DNA of 10,319 nucleotides. Source: Nitrospirota bacterium (lineage in GTDB: Bacteria > Nitrospirota > Nitrospiria > Nitrospirales > Nitrospiraceae). Each line of letters starts with the position of its first letter. Position 1 is the first letter of the stretch. The position numbers and the translations under genes are program-made. The stretch is from assembly GCA_016201805.1 (NCBI GenBank), contig JACQCB010000081.1:1-10319 (forward strand). Reading direction: 5' to 3'. The notes under the pieces are model-generated. The model was not told the DNA's origin and searched no databases. It worked only from the letters and a program-made list of their open reading frames with translations. Below are positions 1 through 6,884 of this stretch, piece by piece.

Positions 1-2
1 AT

Positions 3-560
3 CCCGGCGGCCCGGCCATCGACCGGATAGCCCGCTCCGGTGATGCAAAGGCCGTTCGATTTCCACGGCCCTATCGCGCCAAGCGGGGCAACTTGGATTT
101 CAGCTTCAGCGGGATTAAAACGGCCCTGCTGTATTACCTGCAAGACCTCGACAAGGCTGGACAGCCCAGGCCGGTCGCGGACATCGCCGCAGGATTTCAG
201 GAAGCGATCGTCGAGGTGCTGGTCGAAAAAGCGTTCGACGCCGTGCGTCGCTATCGCGTCGCGGCTGTGGCCGTGGTTGGAGGCGTCTCGGCCAATACGA
301 GGCTCCGTGCGCTTCTGTCTGCGCGGGCGGCCGCGTCCGACATCCGCCTGGCCCTGCCGGTGTCCGCCTACTGCACCGACAACGCAGCCATGATCGCGGC
401 GGCGGGGAGACGAGCTTACTTGCAAGGCCGTTTCGCCTCGTGGGAGATGGAAGCGGAGGCCGACCTGGCCATTCCCCTGACCGAGGGGAAGCTGACACCC
501 ACCTCCAGCGCCTGTTCGAGCGGGAAACCCAGAGCTACCGCCTCGCTTCGGAGAGGGTAA
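3..560 (+). CDS. tsaD: tRNA N6-adenosine threonylcarbamoyltransferase TsaD, C-terminal part (5' end outside window)
   Basis: TsaD transfers the threonylcarbamoyl group from threonylcarbamoyl-AMP to A37 of tRNAs that read ANN codons (t6A), in the cytoplasm with TsaB and TsaE. The frame is open from the first bases of the window, and 185 residues are visible. It opens with PGGPAIDR and continues with FPRP, DFSFSGIKTAL (from fragment residue 32), GGVSANTRLR (93) and CTDNAAMIAAAG (from about 124). The last contains the Asp that binds the metal in this ASKHA-fold family. The internal TTG at 93 is not the start, because conserved sequence lies upstream. After DLAIPL, where TsaD proteins usually end or nearly end, the frame runs about 25 more residues rich in Ser, Arg and Pro, and a CCCC run sits at the transition (see findings). 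The TAA stop at 558-560 lies just after the likely Shine-Dalgarno of hflX. Identification is firm; only the natural C-terminus is uncertain. Confidence 0.95.
   Translation, partial: PGGPAIDRIARSGDAKAVRFPRPYRAKRGNLDFSFSGIKTALLYYLQDLDKAGQPRPVADIAAGFQEAIVEVLVEKAFDAVRRYRVAAVAVVGGVSANTRLRALLSARAAASDIRLALPVSAYCTDNAAMIAAAGRRAYLQGRFASWEMEAEADLAIPLTEGKLTPTSSACSSGKPRATASLRRG
550..557 (+). promoter_or_regulatory. Shine-Dalgarno sequence that points to an upstream hflX start
   Basis: GGAGAGGG lies inside the last codons of tsaD. Its GGAG core ends 8 bases before the ATT codon at 562, which is in frame with hflX. The TTG start at 592 has only AATATCAACGG in front of it, with no match to the anti-Shine-Dalgarno. 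The element therefore supports initiation at 562, though ATT is a rare start codon (known for E. coli infC). What is seen is the motif and spacing; its use is inferred. Confidence 0.5.
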
Positions 561-591
561 TATTCCAACCGTCCACGGCAATATCAACGGA

Positions 592-2274
592 TTGAAGGCC
601 AGTCAATTACTGCGGCTGGAGCACTTGTACCGTCGACGTGTGCCGGTCGATAAAGTCATCACGCCTGAACTGGCGAGGGCCTGTACCGAGCTCTCACGGG
701 AACTCCGCTGCCAGATCGGGCTCCTGATCACCAGACGCGGTGCGATCGAGCAAGTCATCGTCGGAAACGGACGGGGGCTCTTCATCGACGATCTGTCGCG
801 CTTCCGACTCGGCCGGCGATTCCTGCGCGGGCTCAGGCTCGTGCATACCCATCTGCAAAACGAGCCGCTCTCCCAAGATGACGTGACCGACCTCGCGCTG
901 CTTCGCCTGGATCTGATCGCCGCCGTCGGGGTCGGCACGGACGGATTGCCGGTCGACCTACATCTGGCCCATATCCTCCCGCCGAATCCCCAAGGCCGGG
1001 TCTACGATGTCTGGGCGCCGACCCCCTTCCATACCTTCCAGTTGGATTGCGCCAAGTTCGTGGACGCCCTCGAAGCCGAGTTGGCCCGCGTGACCGCCAA
1101 CCACGTGGTGAGGGACGGGCAGGAGTCGGCCATCCTGATCAGCGTCTCCAAACACTCTCGCAGCGACCAGGAGGAGCGCCTGGAGGAATTGGCAGAACTG
1201 GTCCGATCGGACGGCATCACCGTCCTGGAGACAGTCCTGCAACGCAGCCAGGAAATTCATCCCAAATACCTCCTAGGCAGCGGAAAACTGAAGGATGTCG
1301 TGATCAAGGCCTTGCATCGCGGCGCCGACCTCCTTATCTTCGAGCAAGACCTGACGCCGGCGCAGGTGCAGGCCATTGCCGAGGTCACCGAGATGAAGGT
1401 GGTCGATCGGACGCAGTTGATCCTCGACATCTTCGCGCGCCGCGCCCATAGCCGGGAAGGCAAGGTCCAAGTGGAACTGGCGCAACTGCGGTACCTGTTG
1501 CCGCGCTTGTCCGGACACGGCACCGCGCTCTCGCGCTTGGGCGGCGGCATCGGCGGAAGAGGACCGGGCGAAACCAAGCTTGAAACGGATCGCCGCCGGG
1601 TCCGCGATCGGATCGACCACCTCGAACGCGAGCTCGTCAACATCGCCCGTCACTATGACCAACGCCGGGCCCGTCGATCCCGGCACATGGTCCCCATCAT
1701 CTCCATCGTGGGCTATACCAACGCCGGCAAATCGACGCTCCTGAACGCGCTGACCGACAGCCACGTGCCGGTTCAGGACCGTCCGTTTGAAACCCTCGAC
1801 ACCTCCAGCCGACGCCTGCGATTTCCCCGAGACCGGGAAGTGATCGTCACGGATACGGTCGGGTTCATCCGCGACCTTCCCAAAGCCCTCGTCGGCGCAT
1901 TCCGCACCACGCTGGAAGAGCTCCACAACGCCGCCTTCTTGCTGCACCTCGTGGATGCCAGCGCCAGAGACCTTGAGGCGCAGATGAATGCGGTGGAGAC
2001 GATCCTGGACGAATTGCAACTGGACCGCATCCCCAGACTGCTTGTCTTCAACAAATGCGATCGGCTCCCGGTGGAAGAAGCCGAGGCCCTCTGCCGCCGC
2101 TACGGCGCAATGGGGGTGTCGGCGCTCCGCCCATCGACCTTGCCGCCTCTCGTCGAGAGGCTGGCACAGACCCTCGCAAGCCTGCCGAGCCCCTTGCAGG
2201 CGACGGCCAAGGACGGGGCCGAGTCGGCCAAGCCGCCGAATTCCAGCGACTTGGTCCTGCCGAGGATGGCATGA
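592..2274 (+). CDS. hflX: GTPase HflX, long form (ribosome-associated)
   Basis: HflX is a ribosome-binding GTPase that splits stalled 70S ribosomes. Counting from the TTG at 592, the canonical HflX region starts near residue 178. The glycine-rich GGGIGGRGPGETKLE begins at 317. GTPase motifs are G1 GYTNAGKS (374-381), G3 DTVGF (421) and G4 NKCD (487-490). Residues 1-177 form an extra N-terminal domain, seen in long HflX proteins of about 550 residues but not in the 426-residue E. coli protein. TTG 592 is the only in-frame ATG, GTG or TTG between the stop at 493-495 and the domain, but no Shine-Dalgarno precedes it. The frame also continues upstream with IPTVHGNINGLKASQ, resembling the usual start of long HflX proteins. 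A start at ATT 562, behind GGAGAGGG (550-557), would give 570 residues and may be the true one. The TGA stop overlaps the nth ATG (ATGA), so the two are probably translationally coupled. Confidence 0.93.
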   Translation: MKASQLLRLEHLYRRRVPVDKVITPELARACTELSRELRCQIGLLITRRGAIEQVIVGNGRGLFIDDLSRFRLGRRFLRGLRLVHTHLQNEPLSQDDVTDLALLRLDLIAAVGVGTDGLPVDLHLAHILPPNPQGRVYDVWAPTPFHTFQLDCAKFVDALEAELARVTANHVVRDGQESAILISVSKHSRSDQEERLEELAELVRSDGITVLETVLQRSQEIHPKYLLGSGKLKDVVIKALHRGADLLIFEQDLTPAQVQAIAEVTEMKVVDRTQLILDIFARRAHSREGKVQVELAQLRYLLPRLSGHGTALSRLGGGIGGRGPGETKLETDRRRVRDRIDHLERELVNIARHYDQRRARRSRHMVPIISIVGYTNAGKSTLLNALTDSHVPVQDRPFETLDTSSRRLRFPRDREVIVTDTVGFIRDLPKALVGAFRTTLEELHNAAFLLHLVDASARDLEAQMNAVETILDELQLDRIPRLLVFNKCDRLPVEEAEALCRRYGAMGVSALRPSTLPPLVERLAQTLASLPSPLQATAKDGAESAKPPNSSDLVLPRMA

Positions 2275-2969
2275 GAACGATACGAAACCGCACAGGCCGT
2301 ACGGGACGGCACGATGCTTTGGCCGCCGGTGCGTCAGCCAAAGTCCGTGCGCGCCGCATCCTCAAGACACTCGATCGGGCCATGCCGTCCGTGAAGGTGG
2401 AGTTATCCCATGGCAGTCCGCTCGAACTCCTCATTGCCACTATTTTGTCCGCACAATGTACGGACCAGCGGGTCAACCAGGTGACGCCCGACTTGTTCGG
2501 CCGGTATCGATGCGCCAGCGACTACGCGGAAGCCGATCCGGCCGAATTGGAGGCCCTCATCAGACCGACCGGATTCTTCAAGAACAAGGCCCGCCACATC
2601 ATCGCCTGCGGGAAAGCGCTGGAGCAACGGTTCGGCGGGCATGTCCCGGACAGCATGGACGCACTCGCCACGCTCCCCGGAGTCGGACGGAAAACCGCCA
2701 ACGTCGTTCTGGGGGCCTGCTTCGGGAAACCGGCCCTGGTGGTGGATACTCATGTGAAGCGCGTATCCAACCGCCTCGGCCTGGCTTCCAGCCAGGATCC
2801 GGAGAAAATCGAGGTCTCCTTGCAGTCATTGATCCCAAGCCGGCTCTGGACGGTCGGGTCGCAGCGGCTCCTCTTGCACGGCCGCTACGTGTGCCTGGCG
2901 CGAAAACCGCAGTGCGATCGCTGCGCGGTCTACACGGACTGCGCCTGGGAGGGGAAACGCCTGCGATGA
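2271..2969 (+). CDS. nth: Endonuclease III (DNA glycosylase/AP lyase)
   Basis: Nth removes oxidised pyrimidines from DNA and cuts the abasic site by beta-elimination in base excision repair. The 232-residue product shows LSAQCTDQRVN near residue 60 and the helix-hairpin-helix LPGVGRKTANVV with catalytic Lys141. VDTHVKRVSNR carries the catalytic Asp159. A C-terminal 4Fe-4S motif C-X6-C-X2-C-X5-C is formed by Cys208, 215, 218 and 224. All these residues sit exactly 21 positions beyond their E. coli counterparts (Lys120, Asp138, Cys187-203), so the only length difference up to the cluster is a longer, Arg-rich N-terminus. The ATG at 2271 is chosen because it overlaps the hflX stop as ATGA. The same frame is open further upstream, inside hflX, but nothing there resembles Nth. 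The stop overlaps the yicC start, again as ATGA. The protein looks complete and active. Confidence 0.96.
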   Translation: MRTIRNRTGRTGRHDALAAGASAKVRARRILKTLDRAMPSVKVELSHGSPLELLIATILSAQCTDQRVNQVTPDLFGRYRCASDYAEADPAELEALIRPTGFFKNKARHIIACGKALEQRFGGHVPDSMDALATLPGVGRKTANVVLGACFGKPALVVDTHVKRVSNRLGLASSQDPEKIEVSLQSLIPSRLWTVGSQRLLLHGRYVCLARKPQCDRCAVYTDCAWEGKRLR

Positions 2970-3844
2970 TCAAAAGCATGACCGGATATGGACGGGCCGA
3001 ATCGGCCTGGGCGGGAGGCGCGGTGACGGTGGAACTGCGGGCCGTCAACCATCGATTTTGCGAAGTCGTCACCCGACTGCCGAGAACGCTCTCGGGGCTG
3101 GAAGACGACTTGAAACGGACGGTGCAGGGACGGTGCCAGCGCGGGCGAATCGAACTGTCCGTTTCGCTGACCGGCGTGACGGAAGGGGAAAAGGCCCTGA
3201 GCCTTGACCGCTCCCTTGCTAAACAGTACTATCATCTGCTGCGCGACCTCCAGCGTGAACTGCGCCTGGGGGGAACGGTCGATGTCGCGCTGCTGGCCGG
3301 CTTTCGGGACATCGTCACGGTCTCGGAACAGCCTGTCGTCACCCCGCGCTTGAAACAGCTCGTCAAGCGGCTTGCTGCCGGCGCCCTTGATGATCTTGAC
3401 GCCATGCGGCGACGAGAGGGACTGGCGCTGGCGCGCGATACGAAAGTCCGCCTGCGCCTCGTGCGCAAGGAAGCGCAGGCAATCGGCATCCGGGCGCCGC
3501 TGGTCGTCCGGGGGTATTTCGACCGGATGAAAGAACGAGTCGAGAAACTTGCGGGGACGGCGCCCATCGATCAGGGCCGTCTGAGCCAGGAATTGGCCCA
3601 GTACGCCGATCGGTGCGACCTGACCGAAGAATTGACCAGGCTGAACTCGCATCTCAGCCAGTTCGACGCAGCCTTGAAGAGCCGGGAGTCGGTGGGACGC
3701 ACCATGGACTTCCTGCTCCAGGAAATGGGACGCGAGGTCAACACGATCGGCTCCAAGGGGAACGATGCGGAGATCGCAGCCCACGTGGTGCACATCAAAA
3801 GCGAACTCGAAAAGATTCGGGAGCAGGTCCAGAACATCGAATAA
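2966..3844 (+). CDS. yicC: YicC/YloC-family endoribonuclease
   Basis: YicC proteins were long annotated as a stress-induced family of unknown role. E. coli YicC has since been reported as an endoribonuclease acting on small RNAs. The 292-residue product, close to the 287 of E. coli YicC, has the family hallmarks at both ends. The N-terminal YicC_N domain starts MIKSMTGYGRAE and includes VELRAVNHRFCEV. The C-terminal DUF1732-type domain carries GREVNTIGSKGNDAEIA and ends EKIREQVQNIE. The ATG overlaps the nth stop (ATGA), which implies coupled translation with hflX and nth. Downstream lie gmk, rpoZ and coaBC, the same neighbours as B. subtilis yloC, though the small remA gene that follows yloC there is absent. 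Family assignment is firm; RNase activity rests on work with the E. coli homologue. Confidence 0.93.
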   Translation: MIKSMTGYGRAESAWAGGAVTVELRAVNHRFCEVVTRLPRTLSGLEDDLKRTVQGRCQRGRIELSVSLTGVTEGEKALSLDRSLAKQYYHLLRDLQRELRLGGTVDVALLAGFRDIVTVSEQPVVTPRLKQLVKRLAAGALDDLDAMRRREGLALARDTKVRLRLVRKEAQAIGIRAPLVVRGYFDRMKERVEKLAGTAPIDQGRLSQELAQYADRCDLTEELTRLNSHLSQFDAALKSRESVGRTMDFLLQEMGREVNTIGSKGNDAEIAAHVVHIKSELEKIREQVQNIE

Positions 3845-3882
3845 GGCGGCCCCCATTGCACGCAAGCGGTGCGATAGGATGC

Positions 3883-4560
3883 ATGGCGATGCCAAAGGAC
3901 GCGATGGAACGAAGAGGATTGTTATTCGTGGTGTCCGCCCCGTCGGGCGCCGGCAAGACCACCCTGTGCAAGGAAATCATTTCGGTGGTGCCCGGCCTCC
4001 GACACTCGATTTCTTATACCACCCGGAAGCCCCGCCCGGGCGAGGTGCACGGCCGGGAATATTGTTTCGTGGACGAGACCGAGTTTCAAGAAATGGTGCA
4101 GCGGAATGAATTCGCCGAATGGGCGCCCGTCTACGGGCATTTGTACGGCACGCCCAGGGGCGCGCTGACCAACATGATGGAACAAGGCGACGATGTCCTG
4201 CTGGAAATCGACGCCCAAGGGGCGATGCAGATCAAGAAGAAATTCGAGGACGCCGTGTACATCTACATCATGCCGCCCTCGATCGAGGCCTTGCGGCAGC
4301 GCTTGCAGCGGCGCGGAGGGGACTCCCCGGAGGAGATTCAGCGCCGGCTTCAGAAGGCCCGCGAGGAAGTCTGGAGCTATCGGGAATACTTCTATATCGT
4401 CCGCAACGACGATGTGGCGCATGCCTTGAAGGAACTGGAAGCGATCATCCTTGCCGAGCGCATCAAAACGAAGCGCCTCGATATCGCCTGGCTGGAGGAG
4501 AATTTCATTCGGGACCGGGACGAGAAACAGGCGGACCGCGGAGGGTCCGTCACCACATAA
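3883..4560 (+). CDS. gmk: Guanylate kinase
   Basis: Gmk phosphorylates GMP to GDP with ATP, an essential cytoplasmic step in GTP and dGTP supply. The P-loop is APSGAGKT at residues 19-26. The guanylate kinase signature follows as SYTTRKPRPGEVHGREYCF, then EIDAQGAMQIKKKF, and a lid with RLQRRGGDSPEEIQRRL. Length is 225 residues from ATG 3883, against 207 in E. coli. The start is ambiguous: in-frame ATGs stand at 3883, 3889 and 3904. AGGA (3876-3879) is close to 3883 but better spaced for 3889, while AAGGA (3895-3899) lies 4 bases before 3904, which would give MERRGLLFVV, much like typical Gmk starts. Enzyme identity does not depend on this choice. The gene follows yicC after 38 bases and precedes rpoZ by 19. 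Supply of GMP kinase next to an RNA polymerase subunit is a conserved arrangement. Confidence 0.95.
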   Translation: MAMPKDAMERRGLLFVVSAPSGAGKTTLCKEIISVVPGLRHSISYTTRKPRPGEVHGREYCFVDETEFQEMVQRNEFAEWAPVYGHLYGTPRGALTNMMEQGDDVLLEIDAQGAMQIKKKFEDAVYIYIMPPSIEALRQRLQRRGGDSPEEIQRRLQKAREEVWSYREYFYIVRNDDVAHALKELEAIILAERIKTKRLDIAWLEENFIRDRDEKQADRGGSVTT

Positions 4561-4579
4561 CCGTAGAGGAGAACATCCG

Positions 4580-4942
4580 ATGATCGATCTCTTGTCGTTG
4601 CTGCCAAAATCGAACCAAACGCGCTTTGATTCGCGCTACCGGCTGGTGATTGTCGCGTCTCAACGCGCCAAACACCTGATCCAAGGGGCACGGCCGGTCG
4701 CCCCCGTGAAATTCACGAAGGAAACCACGATCGCGCTCGATGAAGTCCTCCACGAGCACATCGAGTTCCTGACGGGCAAGGAAGCGCGGCAAGCTATCAA
4801 GGAGTCCAAGCGAGGCAAGGACACCGAGGTGGAGCGGATGGTCATGACGGGCGCCGGGGAAGACGCCCGCGAGATCAAGAAGGAACTGAGCGTCTACATC
4901 GACGACTCCGCCAAGCCGGCAGAACCGGAAGGAGAGGCGTAA
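4580..4942 (+). CDS. rpoZ: DNA-directed RNA polymerase omega subunit
   Basis: Omega assists folding and assembly of the beta-prime subunit into RNA polymerase. The 120-residue product has the omega core RFDSRYRLVIVASQRAKHL at about residues 15-33, matching the NRFDLVLVAARRARQ region of E. coli omega. This is followed by KFTKETTIALDEVLHEHIEFL, equivalent to the KTTVIALREI segment. The last 50 or so residues are charged (Lys/Glu-rich) and little conserved, as is usual for omega tails. The ATG at 4580 has a strong GAGGAG (4566-4571) 8 bases upstream, so the longer open frame reaching back into gmk is not used. The gene sits between gmk and coaBC, the common order in many phyla. Identification rests on the core motif and on this context, since the family is short and variable. 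Confidence 0.92.
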   Translation: MIDLLSLLPKSNQTRFDSRYRLVIVASQRAKHLIQGARPVAPVKFTKETTIALDEVLHEHIEFLTGKEARQAIKESKRGKDTEVERMVMTGAGEDAREIKKELSVYIDDSAKPAEPEGEA

Positions 4943-4952
4943 GCGCATCGCC

Positions 4953-6218
4953 ATGGCACCGGGCTCGACACAGACGTTGCTCGGCCGGAAGATTGTGCTG
5001 GGCGTCAGCGGCAGCATTGCGGCCTACAAGGCCGTGGGCTTGCTCCGCCTTCTGATGCGGGAAGGGGCCGACGTGTCCGTCGTCATGACGGAGGCCGCCA
5101 CACGTTTCGTCGGCCCGCTGACCTTCGAAGTCCTCTCTCGACGCCCCGTCGCCACGGACTTGTTTGCGGCGCGGCAGGAGATGCTGCACCTGACCTTGCC
5201 GGAATGGGCCGATGCAGTGGTCATTGCGCCGGCCACCGCCAACCAGATCGCCAAATACGCCTTAGGCCTCGCGGACGATCTGCTCAGCGCCCTGGTGCTG
5301 AACACGTCCTGCCCGCTGATCTTGGCCCCGGCGATGGACGGCAACATGTGGGACCACCCAGCCGTCACCGCGCACCGGGAAGCCCTGCGCCAGCGCGGCG
5401 TGACGGTGCTTGAACCGGAAGAAGGTCCCCTGGCCTCCGGACGGGTGGGGAAGGGACGGTTGCCGGACGACACCGTCATCCTGTCGGCGATCGAGCAGCG
5501 GCTGTTCCCGCGGCTGGACTGGCGCGGCCAGCGCCTGCTCGTGTCGGCAGGACCGACCCAGGAGGCCATCGACCCCGTGCGATTCATTTCCAACCGTTCA
5601 TCCGGAAAGATGGGATACGCGCTCGCGCAGGCGGCGCGCGAGCGTGGCGCGGAAGTCACCCTGGTGAGCGGCCCTACTGCGCTCACCGTTCCGCCCGGCA
5701 TCCACTATGTCCCCGTCTGCACGGCAGAAGAAATGGACAAAGCCTTGACCGCGCACTTTGCCTGGTCGACGGTCCTCATCATGGCCGCCGCAGTGGCCGA
5801 TTTCAGACCCGCGCAGGCCTCGTCCACGAAACTCAAGAAACGCAAGGAAGCCCTGAACAAGCTGGACCTGGAGCCGACTCCCGATATCTTGGAACGCCTG
5901 AGTCTGCGACGGACCAGCCAGACCCTGGTCGGCTTCGCAGCCGAGACCGAAGCCGTCCTGCCGCAGGCCAAGGACAAGTTAGTGCGCAAGGGACTGGACC
6001 TGATCGTGGGAAACAACGTGCTGGCCGAGGGGTCCGGCTTCGGTTCCGACACCAATGAGGCCGTACTCGTGGATCGTGAGGGGGGCGTGACCGAACTGGG
6101 CTTGCTGCCCAAACGGGTGCTGGCCGATCGCATTTTGGACGTTATTTCGACCTTGCCCTGCGCGATCAAAAGATCGGCCGCGGCAAAGAAACCGCCTGCT
6201 GCAGGAAACAAGAACTGA
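4953..6218 (+). CDS. coaBC: Bifunctional phosphopantothenoylcysteine decarboxylase / phosphopantothenate-cysteine ligase
   Basis: CoaBC performs two steps of coenzyme A synthesis: CTP-dependent joining of cysteine to 4'-phosphopantothenate (CoaB, C-terminal) and FMN-dependent decarboxylation of the product (CoaC, N-terminal). At 421 residues it has full length. CoaC shows GVSGSIAAYKA, His79 in HLTLPEWAD, IAPATANQIAKYALGLADDLL and PAMDGNMW (126-133). CoaB shows SAGPTQEAIDPVR (from 198), Arg210, NRSSGKMG starting at Asn214, Ala280 in MAAAVADF and Lys293. These sit exactly 4 positions beyond E. coli His75, Arg206, Asn210, Ala276 and Lys289. Two CoaC residues differ from E. coli at the same offset: Asp129 for Asn125 and Ser162 for Cys158 (see findings). 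ATG 4953 is 10 bases after rpoZ. The nearest Shine-Dalgarno-like GGAGAGG is about 16 bases upstream, so coupling to rpoZ translation is likely. Confidence 0.95.
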   Translation: MAPGSTQTLLGRKIVLGVSGSIAAYKAVGLLRLLMREGADVSVVMTEAATRFVGPLTFEVLSRRPVATDLFAARQEMLHLTLPEWADAVVIAPATANQIAKYALGLADDLLSALVLNTSCPLILAPAMDGNMWDHPAVTAHREALRQRGVTVLEPEEGPLASGRVGKGRLPDDTVILSAIEQRLFPRLDWRGQRLLVSAGPTQEAIDPVRFISNRSSGKMGYALAQAARERGAEVTLVSGPTALTVPPGIHYVPVCTAEEMDKALTAHFAWSTVLIMAAAVADFRPAQASSTKLKKRKEALNKLDLEPTPDILERLSLRRTSQTLVGFAAETEAVLPQAKDKLVRKGLDLIVGNNVLAEGSGFGSDTNEAVLVDREGGVTELGLLPKRVLADRILDVISTLPCAIKRSAAAKKPPAAGNKN

Positions 6219-6283
6219 TATCCCTCGCTGCCACTGACACCATGAGACTGCGGTGCGCTCCGATGGCGCAGCCCGGTATTCTA

Positions 6284-6312
6284 TTTACTACCTACCATGA
6301 GCCTGTTACAAT
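6284..6312 (+). promoter_or_regulatory. Putative sigma-70 promoter for the aroQ-efp-accBC-thiE unit
   Basis: The 160 bases between coaBC and aroQ contain TTTACT (6284-6289), 17 bases, then TGTTACAAT. The last gives a -10 hexamer TACAAT (6307-6312) with the TG of an extended -10 element at 6304-6305. The hexamers match the consensus at 4 of 6 and 5 of 6 positions and the spacing is optimal. Transcription would begin near 6319, leaving a leader of about 60 bases before the aroQ ATG at 6379. The local drop in GC content fits a promoter. The rest of this gap (6219-6283) holds only a short weak hairpin. Seen in sequence; promoter activity is inferred. Confidence 0.5.
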
Positions 6313-6378
6313 ATGTCCCTCTTTGCTCAACGTGGAAATGGTTTGATCCGGAGAGGGCGTCCGGACAGACGGAGGGAT

Positions 6379-6837
6379 ATGAAGCGGGTTCTGGTCTTAC
6401 ATGGCCCCAACCTGAATTTGTTAGGCCGTCGTGAAACGTCCCTGTATGGCACCGCATCGCTCAAAGCGATCAATGCGGGCATCGCCAAGCTGGCCAAACA
6501 AGAACGGATCAAGGTTGAGACCAGACAATCCAATCTGGAGGGCGAACTGGTTACCTGGATACAGGAAGCGGAGGGTCGGTTTGATGCGATCGTCATCAAT
6601 CCAGCCGGCTATACGCATACCAGCGTGGCGATCCGCGACGCCCTTGCAGCCGTGGCCATTCCGACCGTGGAAGTGCACTTGACGAATATCTACAAGCGCG
6701 AAGCATTCAGACACCGGTCCTATGTGGCCGACGTGGCGATCGGACAGATCTCGGGATTTGGGCCGACGGGCTATCTGCTTGCCATCAGAGCGGCCATCGA
6801 CCACCTGAAGACTGCCCGCCCCACCGCAAGACGATGA
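6379..6837 (+). CDS. aroQ: 3-dehydroquinate dehydratase, type II
   Basis: AroQ converts 3-dehydroquinate to 3-dehydroshikimate in the shikimate pathway leading to chorismate and aromatic amino acids. The 152-residue product has the type II layout: LHGPNLNLLG near the start, catalytic Tyr23 in RRETSLYG and QSNLEGEL. NPAGYTHTS carries Asn74 and His80, EVHLTNIY has His100, and REAFRHRS has Arg111. The C-terminal GQISGFG is also present. The flexible lid usually reads REP; here it is RET. The ATG at 6379 is chosen over the in-frame ATG at 6313 because the family begins MKRVLVLHGPN and GGAGGG (6371-6376) lies just before it, although the 2-3 base spacing is short. It is the first gene after the putative promoter at 6284-6312. 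In many bacteria aroQ is followed by the peptidase gene pepQ and then efp; pepQ is absent here. Confidence 0.96.
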   Translation: MKRVLVLHGPNLNLLGRRETSLYGTASLKAINAGIAKLAKQERIKVETRQSNLEGELVTWIQEAEGRFDAIVINPAGYTHTSVAIRDALAAVAIPTVEVHLTNIYKREAFRHRSYVADVAIGQISGFGPTGYLLAIRAAIDHLKTARPTARR

Positions 6838-6884
6838 TCCATCGGTAACACGCAGGCCCGAGCGGCAGAAGGAGACGCGCATTC

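Noticed and set aside
1273..2019. Minus-strand open frame of 248 codons antisense to hflX
   Set aside because: It is a shadow of the HflX GTPase region, with no recognisable motif or ribosome-binding site.
2055..2270. N-terminal extension of Nth into hflX
   Set aside because: The frame is open upstream, but the translation is unrelated to Nth and lies over conserved HflX sequence; the ATGA overlap at 2271 gives a natural start.
3845..3882. Possible small RNA or hairpin between yicC and gmk
   Set aside because: Only a 4-bp GCAC/GTGC pairing is visible in 38 bases, which is not enough to support any element.
2930..3895. Minus-strand open frame of 321 codons antisense to yicC
   Set aside because: It mirrors yicC almost exactly, shows no family motif and is explained by GC-rich codon bias.
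6254..6270. Hairpin TGCGC-TCCGATG-GCGCA after coaBC as a terminator
   Set aside because: The stem is only 5 base pairs, no run of T follows, and such short inverted repeats are expected by chance in GC-rich DNA.
6313..6378. N-terminal extension of AroQ from the ATG at 6313
   Set aside because: The extra 22 residues have no match to the family start, the ATG falls right at the putative promoter -10 element, and GGAGGG precedes the ATG at 6379.
6832..6844. Inverted repeat CGATG-ATC-CATCG at the end of aroQ
   Set aside because: A 5-bp stem with a 3-base loop and no T tract; it overlaps the stop codon and is too weak to call a terminator or operator.
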